Origin: Embleya sp040605455
GTDB taxonomy: Bacteria > Actinomycetota > Actinomycetes > Streptomycetales > Streptomycetaceae
Length of the DNA: 12,400 bases
Assembly (NCBI RefSeq): GCF_040605455.1
Contig: NZ_JBEXCV010000205.1
Location: forward strand, 1-12,400
Reading direction: 5' to 3'
Below, piece by piece: positions 7,366-12,400 of the stretch; positions within the stretch are counted from its first letter, which is position 1, and every line of letters begins with the position of its first letter. The notes beneath the pieces were generated by a model that saw nothing but the letters and a program-made list of their open reading frames with translations, made no database searches and was not told the origin of the DNA. The position numbers were made by a program, and so were the translations under genes.

Positions 7366-7420
7366 GCTGAGTAAAGCTCACTATATCTTTTTGTACAGGT
7401 GCAGCCGACAGGTTTATTTT
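7366..7420 (-). promoter_or_regulatory. AT-rich promoter region of the second MFS gene
   Basis: This is one of the few AT-rich stretches in the window. Read on the minus strand it contains GATATAGT, a possible -10 (TATAGT), but no good -35 at the right distance. Two direct copies of ACCTGT (plus-strand ACAGGT at 7395-7400 and 7408-7413) are spaced 13 bp start to start. An imperfect inverted repeat TGAG...CTCA lies at 7368-7380. These could be regulator sites, since drug-exporter genes are often repressed by MarR or TetR proteins, but none is encoded nearby. Confidence 0.35.
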
Positions 7421-7457
7421 TCCCGGCGCCTGCGCGGCCCCACATACCGAATGCACA

Positions 7458-7499
7458 ACGCCGACGGCCCGGGAGGAAGTCCTCCGGGGCCGTCGGCGT
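7458..7499 (-). terminator. Strong hairpin terminator of the haem-related operon
   Basis: The arms 7458-7476 and 7481-7499 form a 19-bp stem with one mismatch and the 4-nt loop AAGT. It lies 77 nt past the stop of the DUF2470 gene on the minus strand and before the promoter region of the second MFS gene, so it should separate the two transcription units. Confidence 0.8.
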
Positions 7500-7533
7500 G
7501 ATGCTCGTTACAACAGGACGGGTCGGTCACATG

Positions 7534-7553
7534 GTCGGGCCGGCCGGCCCGAC
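7534..7553 (-). terminator. 20-bp perfect palindrome after the DUF2470 gene
   Basis: GTCGGGCCGGCCGGCCCGAC is a perfect 20-bp palindrome 23 nt past the DUF2470 stop. As RNA it can fold as an 8-bp stem with a 4-nt loop. With the longer hairpin at 7458-7499 it gives a double terminator. A DNA-binding site is also possible but less likely downstream of a gene. Confidence 0.45.
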
Positions 7554-7576
7554 GGTTCCCCGCCGGTCGACTTGGC

Positions 7577-7900
7577 TCAGTGCTCGCCTTCGCCGCGTGC
7601 CGGCAGCCCCAGTGCCCTGCATGCCGCGTTGTACTGCGTGACGACCTCGATCCGCACGTCCCGACGTTCGGTGATCGAGCGGCTCCACGGCACCCGTACC
7701 GCGATCGGCTCCCCGGCCACGATCGCCGAGTAGTACGCCGCGTCGCCGTCCAGGCCGGTCATGGTGGCCGAGGTGGCCTCCGGCTGCCCGCCGAGACCAC
7801 GCGAGATCAGCAGGCAGTCCTCGGGGTGGTCGTCGTTCATGTGCTTGCAGACGGCGGTGATCGCGTCCGCCGCGAACGGGTTGACGGTCGCCTCGCTCAT
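7577..7900 (-). CDS. DUF2470 domain protein, haem-degradation related
   Basis: The 107-residue protein consists of one DUF2470 domain. The family signature is visible as CKHMNDDHPEDCLLI (about residues 18-32), then MTGLDGDAAYY, a strand run ending in VRVPW, and a helix with YNAACRALGL. This domain is the C-terminal part of HugZ-type haem-degrading enzymes and also occurs alone. No HugZ split-barrel domain is fused here. The ATG at 7900 has GGAGG 8 nt upstream. It begins 41 nt after the LPKTG protein gene and is probably the last gene of an iron-regulated operon. Opposite lies a haem oxygenase gene, so a role in haem binding, handling or breakdown in the cytoplasm is likely. Whether it is catalytic alone is unknown. 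Confidence 0.85.
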   Translation of the reverse strand: MSEATVNPFAADAITAVCKHMNDDHPEDCLLISRGLGGQPEATSATMTGLDGDAAYYSAIVAGEPIAVRVPWSRSITERRDVRIEVVTQYNAACRALGLPARGEGEH

Positions 7901-7941
7901 GCGGGTCGCCTCCGGCGGTAGGGGTGGGATGGCCGAGATGG

Positions 7942-8553
7942 TCAGGCGCGCGCGCTGTCGCGGCGCCGACGGGACGCGGCGACCGCGCCCACGCCGACCA
8001 CCAGCATGCCCGCACCCACGTAGGCGAGCTGCGTGCTCGAAGATCCGGTCTTGGGCAGTTTCGGTTCGCCGGCCTCGGTGGTGGCACCGGTCTGCGGGGT
8101 GGCGGCGGCCGGTGCGGCGGCACCGAAGGTCACCGGGATCCACACGTCCTGGTCACGGTTGGCGATGTCGGTGTGGTCGTTGAAGGTCGCCACGAAGCAC
8201 GCGGTGGCGGCGCAGTCGACCTTCTTCTTGTCCTTGCCCTCGAAGCTCTGCGCGGGCTTGATCTTGACCGAGAAGGTGCCGTCCGGGCCGACCTGCGGGA
8301 CGTAGCCCGCGTTGCCGTACTGGGTCGGCACGCCACCGGCCGGCTTGGCCACGGTCTGCGCGATGTACACGCCCTTGCCCGGCTTGAAGTTCTTGCCGGT
8401 GACGGTGATCTCCTCGCCGCCGGCGGTGAGGCCGGTCGCCTTGGAGAGGGTGATCGTCGGCGCGTCGGCGGCCGACGCGGGGGTGGCGGCGAGCACGCCG
8501 AGGCCGGCGATCGCGGTGGCGGCGACGACGGCGGCGGTACGGGATGTGCGCAT
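7942..8553 (-). CDS. Cell-wall-anchored neocarzinostatin-like surface protein (LPKTG)
   Basis: The 203-residue protein has four parts. A signal peptide runs to about residue 28 (ends ATPASA, then ADAPTITLS). A neocarzinostatin-like beta domain spans about 30-144, opening ITLSKATGLTAGGEEITVTGKNF and ending WIPVTFG. An Ala/Pro/Thr linker follows, and then a sortase signal: LPKTG at 166-170, a hydrophobic helix, and the tail RRRRDSARA. The neocarzinostatin fold is an Ig-like sandwich with a hydrophobic pocket. Of its two usual disulfides only the CX4C pair is present (C114, C119). The first pair is missing. The ATG at 8553 has GGAG 7 nt upstream. Position between another such protein and DUF2470 under an iron box suggests a surface role in iron or haem capture. 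No sortase gene is in the window. Confidence 0.85.
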   Translation of the reverse strand: MRTSRTAAVVAATAIAGLGVLAATPASAADAPTITLSKATGLTAGGEEITVTGKNFKPGKGVYIAQTVAKPAGGVPTQYGNAGYVPQVGPDGTFSVKIKPAQSFEGKDKKKVDCAATACFVATFNDHTDIANRDQDVWIPVTFGAAAPAAATPQTGATTEAGEPKLPKTGSSSTQLAYVGAGMLVVGVGAVAASRRRRDSARA

Positions 8554-8574
8554 GTGCGGACTCCGAAGGCTGGG

Positions 8575-8602
8575 GACGAGCCGGCCGACTCGGTGGCTCG
8601 TC
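8575..8602 (-). other. Intercistronic hairpin
   Basis: GACGAGCC (8575-8582) pairs with GGCTCGTC (8595-8602) across a 12-nt loop, in the 84-nt gap between the two neocarzinostatin-like genes and 21 nt upstream of the second start codon. It may tune read-through or RNA stability so that the two genes are made in unequal amounts. It could also be a weak terminator. Confidence 0.4.
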
Positions 8603-8637
8603 GGATGGGAGGTCGACGGGGCGAGGGGGACCGTGGG

Positions 8638-9333
8638 TCAGGCGCTCGGGCGACGGCGCTTCACGACGACGCCGACGACCACCAGGACCACCACGGCGGC
8701 GGCGATCAGCCCGAAGATCAGGCCGCCCTTGCCGTCGTCCTCGTCCTTGGGCGCGGTCTGCGTGGGGTCGGTGCTCGGCGCTGCGGCGGGCGGTGCGGCG
8801 GACGTCTTCGGCGCGCCGGCGCCGGGCGCTCCGGCCTGTGGCGCGGCGGTGGCCGGCGGCGGGCTCGCGGGCAGGCTCGGGTCCTCGCCCTGGAAGCCGA
8901 TCGGCAGATAGACCTCCTGCGTGCGGTCCTTGCCGTTGGCCGAGTTGGAGGTGGCGATGGCGCATCGGGTCTTGAGGCAGTCGACCGCGCCGAACTTGGC
9001 GGCGACCTTGACGTCCGCGCTGAACGAGCCGGTCGCGTCCGCCTCGGTGGGACCGGAGAACGAGCCCATGTCGCACGCGCGGCCCGCGCCCTGGGCGGGG
9101 TCGCACGGCAGGATGAACAGCCGGACGCCCGGCGCGAAGCCCTTGCCGACCAGCTTGACCACATCGCCCGCCGGGTTGAGTCCGGTGGTCTTCTCCGCGG
9201 TGAGGGTGGCCTTGCCAGCTGCCGGGGTACCGGTCGCGTGAGCGGGGCTCGCCGGGCCGCAGAGCGACCAGGCGAGAAGGAGCGTCGCGACGGCGGCGAC
9301 GGCGCCGAGGCGTCCGGTGCGGGCTGGGCTCAC
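8638..9333 (-). CDS. Membrane-anchored neocarzinostatin-like secreted protein
   Basis: The 231-residue protein has a signal peptide (1-33, cleavage likely after PAHA), then a neocarzinostatin-like domain (about 40-148). A Pro/Ala-rich linker follows (about 150-200), then a single C-terminal membrane helix (about 203-223) and the tail KRRRPSA. Both family disulfides are in place by spacing: C77/C87, ten apart, and C119/C124, five apart, as I recall for neocarzinostatin (C37/C47, C88/C93). There is no LPxTG motif, so it should stay in the membrane facing outward. The start is GTG 9333 with AGAGG 7 nt upstream. It is the first gene after the iron box at 9378-9396, with the LPKTG protein and DUF2470 genes following. 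A membrane-proximal receiver for haem passed on from the wall protein is an attractive inference. Holding another hydrophobic ligand is the main alternative. Confidence 0.85.
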   Translation of the reverse strand: MSPARTGRLGAVAAVATLLLAWSLCGPASPAHATGTPAAGKATLTAEKTTGLNPAGDVVKLVGKGFAPGVRLFILPCDPAQGAGRACDMGSFSGPTEADATGSFSADVKVAAKFGAVDCLKTRCAIATSNSANGKDRTQEVYLPIGFQGEDPSLPASPPPATAAPQAGAPGAGAPKTSAAPPAAAPSTDPTQTAPKDEDDGKGGLIFGLIAAAVVVLVVVGVVVKRRRPSA

Positions 9334-9352
9334 GTTGTTTCCTCTGGGCCGT

Positions 9353-9370
9353 CCGTACGACTGCGTACGG
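9353..9370 (-). promoter_or_regulatory. Inverted repeat between iron box and start codon
   Basis: CCGTACG (9353-9359) and CGTACGG (9364-9370) are perfect 7-bp arms around ACTG. The element lies 20 nt before the GTG at 9333 and 8 nt from the iron box. It could be a hairpin in the leader RNA or a second operator. Confidence 0.4.
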
Positions 9371-9377
9371 AATGATG

Positions 9378-9396
9378 GGAGGTGAGGCTATCCTAA
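9378..9396 (-). promoter_or_regulatory. DmdR/IdeR-type iron box
   Basis: Read on the minus strand, the site is TTAGGATAGCCTCACCTCC. It agrees at 15 of 19 positions with the actinomycete iron box as I remember it, TTAGGTTAGGCTCACCTAA. The repressor (DmdR1 in Streptomyces, IdeR in mycobacteria, DtxR in corynebacteria) binds such sites when loaded with Fe(II). It lies 44 nt upstream of the start codon at 9333, a normal place for repression, and contains TAGGAT, a possible -10. This predicts expression of the three minus-strand genes under iron shortage. Confidence 0.75.
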
Positions 9397-9532
9397 GATC
9401 GGGTCGAACCGGCGGGACGGCCGGGGTTGCCCACGAGCGGGCCGCGAGAGAGTGCTCGGCCCGCGCCACGCGGTCGGCTCGGATCGGCCGGCGGCGCCGA
9501 CTCGGGGGGACCGAGGGTCCGTCGACAACGTG

Positions 9533-9547
9533 CCGACAAGTTGTCGG
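9533..9547. promoter_or_regulatory. Palindromic operator candidate CCGACAA-G-TTGTCGG
   Basis: The 7-bp arms are perfect around a single G. A further CGACAA lies 10 bp upstream (9523-9528), and the next bases include TTGACG (9555-9560), a good -35 hexamer reading toward haem oxygenase. No matching -10 is clear. The site may bind a repressor that controls haem oxygenase independently of iron. Confidence 0.4.
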
Positions 9548-9750
9548 TAACTTATTGACGGCGCCGCATGGCGCCACGCAGACTGCGAGGACCAGCGGAA
9601 ACGGGCGGCGCCCCGAATCGCTGCCGGCGCTGCGCCCTGGGTGAAGTGTCGAATCCGCACGGGCGAAGCCGCCTGATTCATTTACGGTTCACACCGTCCG
9701 CACCATCTTGTGCGTGTTCGGTAGATCTTGTCGCACTTAGGGGAAACCTC

Positions 9751-10440
9751 ATGACCACGACCGAGACCGCCGAAACCGCCGGTGCCACCCCGACCTTCGC
9801 CGAGTCGCTGCGCAAGCGCTCATGGGCTTTCCACCAGGAAGCCGAGGGCTCGGGCTTCCTGGAAGCGCTGATGAAGGGCGAACTGACCCGGGACGCGTAC
9901 ACCGCGATGGTGGCTCAGCACTACTGGGCCTACGTCGTGCTCGACGACGCCGCGGACACCATGCGCGACGATCCGATCGGCGCCCCGTTCGCCGACGCGC
10001 GACTGGACCGCCGGGCCGTGCTCGAAGCCGACATGCTCTTCCTGGCCGGCGAGAACTGGAAGCAGGAGTGGCCCGCGAACGAGGCCACCCGGCGCTACGC
10101 CGACCGGATGCGGGAGAAGTGCTACGACTGGGCCGGCGGCTTCGTGGCCCACCACTACACCCGCTACCTCGGCGACATGTCCGGCGGCCAGTTCATCGCC
10201 AAGCAGATGCGCAAGCACTACGACCTGCCGGGCACCCGGGGCAGCGACTTCTACGTGTTCGACGGGCTCGGCGACCTGAACGTGTGGAAGGACGCCTACC
10301 GCGCGGCGATGAACAACGCGCCATGGGACGCCGAGGAGCAGGAACTGGTGGTCCAAGAGGTGCTGTTCGCGTACGACATCAACAGCGCCGTGCTGCGCGA
10401 GCTGGGCGCGGACCTGGAGCGGTTCCGCAAGACCGCCTGA
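9751..10440 (+). CDS. hmuO: Biliverdin-producing haem oxygenase
   Basis: The 229-residue protein has the usual length of the HmuO/HO-1 family, which opens haem to biliverdin, CO and Fe(II) using O2 and reductant in the cytoplasm. Visible marks are the proximal haem ligand H28 in SWAFHQEAE, helices with YTAMVAQHYWAYVVLDDAAD, and the distal helix YLGDMSGGQF (139-148). Its flexible glycines and D142, the counterpart of catalytic Asp140 in human HO-1, are both kept. No membrane anchor follows, as in bacterial forms. The start ATG 9751 has AGGGGA 6 nt upstream. An earlier ATG at 9568 would add residues unlike the family. Divergent iron-box genes and the haem-linked DUF2470 protein fit use of haem as an iron source. 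No iron box is seen directly before it. Confidence 0.95.
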   Translation: MTTTETAETAGATPTFAESLRKRSWAFHQEAEGSGFLEALMKGELTRDAYTAMVAQHYWAYVVLDDAADTMRDDPIGAPFADARLDRRAVLEADMLFLAGENWKQEWPANEATRRYADRMREKCYDWAGGFVAHHYTRYLGDMSGGQFIAKQMRKHYDLPGTRGSDFYVFDGLGDLNVWKDAYRAAMNNAPWDAEEQELVVQEVLFAYDINSAVLRELGADLERFRKTA

Positions 10441-10445
10441 TCGAC

Positions 10446-10466
10446 CGCGGAACACCGCGTTCCGCG
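10446..10466 (+). terminator. Hairpin directly after haem oxygenase
   Basis: CGCGGAAC (10446-10453) and GTTCCGCG (10459-10466) form a perfect 8-bp stem with a 5-nt loop, 5 nt past the stop codon. It is a likely terminator or 3'-end stabiliser. Confidence 0.6.
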
Positions 10467-10493
10467 ACCATCGCACGCCCCGGGGGCCCACCG

Positions 10494-10529
10494 TCCGATG
10501 CGCCGTCCGACAATGGATGGCGCATCGGA
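10494..10529 (+). terminator. 16-bp hairpin ending just before the permease ribosome site
   Basis: The stem pairs 10494-10509 with 10514-10529. It includes an 11-bp perfect outer part TCCGATGCGCC/GGCGCATCGGA, inner pairs with two G-U, and loop ACAA. It ends 5 nt before the GGGAG ribosome site of the permease gene. It may terminate the haem oxygenase transcript or act in the leader of the ABC genes, for example as an attenuator. Confidence 0.55.
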
Positions 10530-10543
10530 TCGGCGGGAGAGTG

Positions 10544-11527
10544 ATGACGAACTACCTGGTGCGGCGCGTCCTGGGCGTCGCCGTGGTGATGTTTGCCGTC
10601 GTGACCGGCCTGTTCCTGCTGCTGCACGCGTCCCCGGTGAGCCCGGTCAACCAGCTCGCGCCGCAGGTCGCGGCCGATCCGGTGGCCCGCGCCGCGGTCG
10701 AACACCGGATGGGTCTGGACCGGCCGTTGGTGACCCAATACCTCGACTACGTCGGCGACGCGCTGCGCGGCGACTTCGGCACCTCGCTCTACGACGGCTC
10801 CTCGGTCGCCGACCAGATCGGCCGTGCGCTGCCGATCTCGCTCGAACTCGGGCTGCTCGCGTCCGTGTTCGCGGTGATCCCGGCCACCCTGCTCGGTGCG
10901 TGGTCGGTGCTGCGCCGCGGCGGCGTGGTCGACCACGGCACGCGCGTGCTGAGCGTGCTGGCGATGTCCCTGCCGGGCTACTGGCTGGCCGTGGTCGCGC
11001 TCGTGGTGGTCGGCGACAGCCATCCGGACCTATTGCCGAACGCGGGCGGCTTCGTCACCTTCACCGAGGACCCCGCGACCAACCTCAAGGTGCTCGTGTT
11101 GCCCGCGATCGTGCTCGCACTGGCGACGTTCGCGATGCTCACCCGCTCGCTGCGCGGCGGGCTCGCCGACGCGATGGCCTCCGACCATGTGCTGTTCGCG
11201 CGCGCGATGGGCGGTTCGCGGCTGCTCACGCTGCGCCGGGTGGCGCTGCGCGGCGCGCTCGTGCCGACGTTGACCGTGGCCGGCGTCCTGATCGGCGGGT
11301 TGCTCTCGGGCACCGTGTTGATCGAGAACGTGTTCCAGATACCGGGGATCGGCCAACTGATGGTCACCGCGTTCCAGCGGCAGGACTATCCGCTCGCGCT
11401 CGGCGCCTGCGTGGCGACCTCGGCGATCTTCCTGCTGCTGAACCTGGTGGTCGATCTGCTGTACCCGCTCGTGGATCCGCGCACCGCGGCCGGCGTCGGC
11501 CGGGACAAGCTCGGACGGGCCGCGTGA
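10544..11527 (+). CDS. ABC transporter permease, DppB/OppB family
   Basis: The 327-residue inner-membrane protein is the first permease of a peptide/nickel-type importer. It opens with MTNYLVRRVLGVAVVMFAVV, the usual first helix, followed by an extracytoplasmic region with MGLDRPLVTQYLDYVGDALRGDFGTSLY, a family hallmark. About five further helices follow. The cytoplasmic EAA-type loop that docks to the ATPase is at about 207-240 (LADAMASDHVLFARAMGGSR). The end VDLLYPLVDPR is typical. The ATG at 10544 has GGGAG only 4 nt upstream. An in-frame ATG at 10517 lies inside the hairpin and has no ribosome site. The substrate is not readable. Peptides, nickel and haem (E. coli Dpp can import haem) are known for the family. 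Placement after haem oxygenase favours haem or iron, weakly. Confidence 0.93.
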   Translation: MTNYLVRRVLGVAVVMFAVVTGLFLLLHASPVSPVNQLAPQVAADPVARAAVEHRMGLDRPLVTQYLDYVGDALRGDFGTSLYDGSSVADQIGRALPISLELGLLASVFAVIPATLLGAWSVLRRGGVVDHGTRVLSVLAMSLPGYWLAVVALVVVGDSHPDLLPNAGGFVTFTEDPATNLKVLVLPAIVLALATFAMLTRSLRGGLADAMASDHVLFARAMGGSRLLTLRRVALRGALVPTLTVAGVLIGGLLSGTVLIENVFQIPGIGQLMVTAFQRQDYPLALGACVATSAIFLLLNLVVDLLYPLVDPRTAAGVGRDKLGRAA

Positions 11528-12400
11528 GGCCCCGCCCGCGCCTGACGCGCCTGGGCGCGGCCGGTTGGATCGGCCTGGCCTGCGTCGTGCTCTACCTCCT
11601 GGTCGCCACCGTCGGTCGGCTGCACGGCGATCCCGTCGCCCTGGTCACCCCGGGCCCCGAGGCACCCTCGTTCGCGCACCCCTTCGGCACCGACCACCTC
11701 GGCCGCGACCTGCTGGCCCGGACGGCCGAGGGCGCCTGGACCTCGCTGTGGATCTGCCTGTCCTCGATCGGCTTCGCGGTCGCGGTCGGCATGCCGCTGG
11801 GCGTGCTCGCCGGATACCGGCACGGCGGTCGGCTCGACGGTGTGCTGATGCGCTCGGTGGAGATCCTCCAGGCGCTGCCGCAGTTCGTCTTCGTGATGTT
11901 CCTGATCGGCCTGATGGGCACGGCGGACATGCACTTGGGTCCGGTCACCGTCGGCAACGGCCCGCGCGTCGCGTTCGCCATCGGGCTGGGCTTCGTGCCC
12001 TACTTCGCCCGGGTCGCCCGCGGTGCCACGGTGGTGGAGATGCGCGAGGACTACGTCGCCAACCTGCGCGGTCTTGGCGTGGCCACCCGGGAGATCCTCT
12101 TTCGCGAGGTGCTGGTCAACGTCTGGCCGCCGGTGCTCGGGCAGGCGCTGCTGGCGATGGCCATCGCGGTCTTCGCCGAGGGCGGCCTGAGCTTCCTCGG
12201 CCTGGGCGTGGCCCCGCCGCAGGCCACCCTGGGCAACCTGATCGCCGACGCCGGCGGGCGGATCATCGGCGGCGACTGGTGGTCCGCGACACTGCCGGGC
12301 ACGGTCCTGGTGCTCGGCATCCTGGGCTTCAACCTGCTCGGCGACACGGCCGGCGGCGGCCGACCGCGCGCCGTCGGCACCGGCCCCGCCCCGCGGCGCG
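11524..12400 (+). CDS. ABC transporter permease, DppC/OppC family (partial at right edge)
   Basis: The reading frame is open from GTG 11524 to the window end, giving 292 visible residues. The start overlaps the previous stop as GTGA, the classic sign of translational coupling. Family marks are an N-terminal helix (about 11-31), then FGTDHLGRDLLAR (54-66), the signature of DppC/OppC. After further helices comes the EAA loop MREDYVANLRGLGVATREILFREVL (about 173-197), then AIAVFAEGGLSFLGLG with PPQATLGNLI, and the last helix ending LGFNLLGDT. The visible part is nearly full length for the family, and the last residues (Arg/Pro/Gly-rich) form the C-terminal tail. It pairs with the upstream permease. 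ATPase and binding-protein genes are expected beyond the right edge or elsewhere. Confidence 0.93.
   Translation, partial: MRPRPRLTRLGAAGWIGLACVVLYLLVATVGRLHGDPVALVTPGPEAPSFAHPFGTDHLGRDLLARTAEGAWTSLWICLSSIGFAVAVGMPLGVLAGYRHGGRLDGVLMRSVEILQALPQFVFVMFLIGLMGTADMHLGPVTVGNGPRVAFAIGLGFVPYFARVARGATVVEMREDYVANLRGLGVATREILFREVLVNVWPPVLGQALLAMAIAVFAEGGLSFLGLGVAPPQATLGNLIADAGGRIIGGDWWSATLPGTVLVLGILGFNLLGDTAGGGRPRAVGTGPAPRR

Larger units (their letters stand above)
9334..9750. other. Divergent intergenic region of the haem locus
   Basis: This 417-nt region separates the minus-strand surface-protein operon from the haem oxygenase gene and has no credible gene. It holds an inverted repeat CCGTACG-ACTG-CGTACGG (9353-9370), the iron box (9378-9396), the palindrome at 9533-9547, a TTGACG hexamer (9555-9560) and a small GGCGCC-GCAT-GGCGCC hairpin (9560-9575). 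It also has an AT-richer stretch before the haem oxygenase start containing a near direct repeat, ATCTTGTGCG/ATCTTGTCGC. No clear -10/-35 pair for haem oxygenase could be fixed. Confidence 0.6.

Noticed and set aside
4281..7445. Very long minus-strand open frame of more than 1000 codons
   Set aside because: It runs antisense to the DUF1214 gene and out of frame with the MFS gene. Its composition is Arg/Gly/Pro-rich without recognisable domains, as expected of shadow frames in high-GC DNA.
7924..9375. Plus-strand open frame of 483 codons opposite the two neocarzinostatin-like genes
   Set aside because: It is low-complexity and Arg/Gly-rich. The minus strand has signal peptides, cysteine pairs, anchors and ribosome sites.
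9737..9751. TTAGGGGAAACCTCA just before the haem oxygenase start, resembling an iron box
   Set aside because: The TTAGG and CCTCA arms are only 5 bp apart where the iron box has 9, and the AGGGGA is the ribosome site of the gene.
10517..10543. Upstream in-frame ATG for the first permease
   Set aside because: It lies in the hairpin 10494-10529 with no ribosome site. ATG 10544 gives the N-terminus typical of the family.

Overview
The window is high-GC DNA with strongly G/C-biased third codon positions, several GTG starts and short intergenic gaps. It also carries a DmdR/IdeR-type iron box, an LPxTG surface protein and an intergenic motif (AACGCCGGACG) that I remember as very common in Streptomyces. 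Together these point to an actinomycete of the Streptomyces type. No rRNA, tRNA, insertion sequence, integrase or CRISPR array is visible.

Left part (about 1-5855), a putative sulfation module. A 14-helix MFS exporter (398-2068, +) converges on an adenylylsulfate (APS) kinase, cysC (2357-2947, -), with a perfect 17-bp hairpin terminator between them. cysC is divergent from a PAPS-type sulfotransferase (3197-4450, +), which is followed after 1 nt by a DUF1214 protein (4452-5723, +). CysC makes PAPS, the sulfotransferase would transfer its sulfuryl group to an unknown acceptor, and the MFS protein could export the product. Near-identical palindromes (CTGACGGGTCGTCAG at 126, CTGACGGCTCTTCAG at 3094) lie upstream of the exporter and in the cysC/sulfotransferase divergent promoter, so one unseen repressor may control the set.

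Middle (5855-7321, -). A second DHA2-type MFS transporter is transcribed toward the DUF1214 gene. It has its own AT-rich promoter region and no obvious link to either side.

Right part (7458-12400), a putative iron-regulated haem locus. Three minus-strand genes probably form an operon. The first encodes a membrane-anchored neocarzinostatin-like protein, the second a cell-wall-anchored (LPKTG) neocarzinostatin-like protein, and the third a stand-alone DUF2470 protein of the kind related to haem-degrading HugZ. A 15/19 match to the DmdR/IdeR iron box lies 44 nt before the first start codon, and two strong hairpins follow the last gene. On the other side of a 417-nt intergenic region is a biliverdin-forming haem oxygenase (9751-10440, +). 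It is followed by two dipeptide-family ABC permeases (10544-11527 and 11524-12400+, overlapping by GTGA, the second cut by the window edge). Taken together, the locus suggests surface capture, import and breakdown of haem. The use of neocarzinostatin-fold modules at the surface, in place of NEAT or HtaA domains, is the most unusual point in the window.

All functions come from reading motifs by eye. No database search was run.
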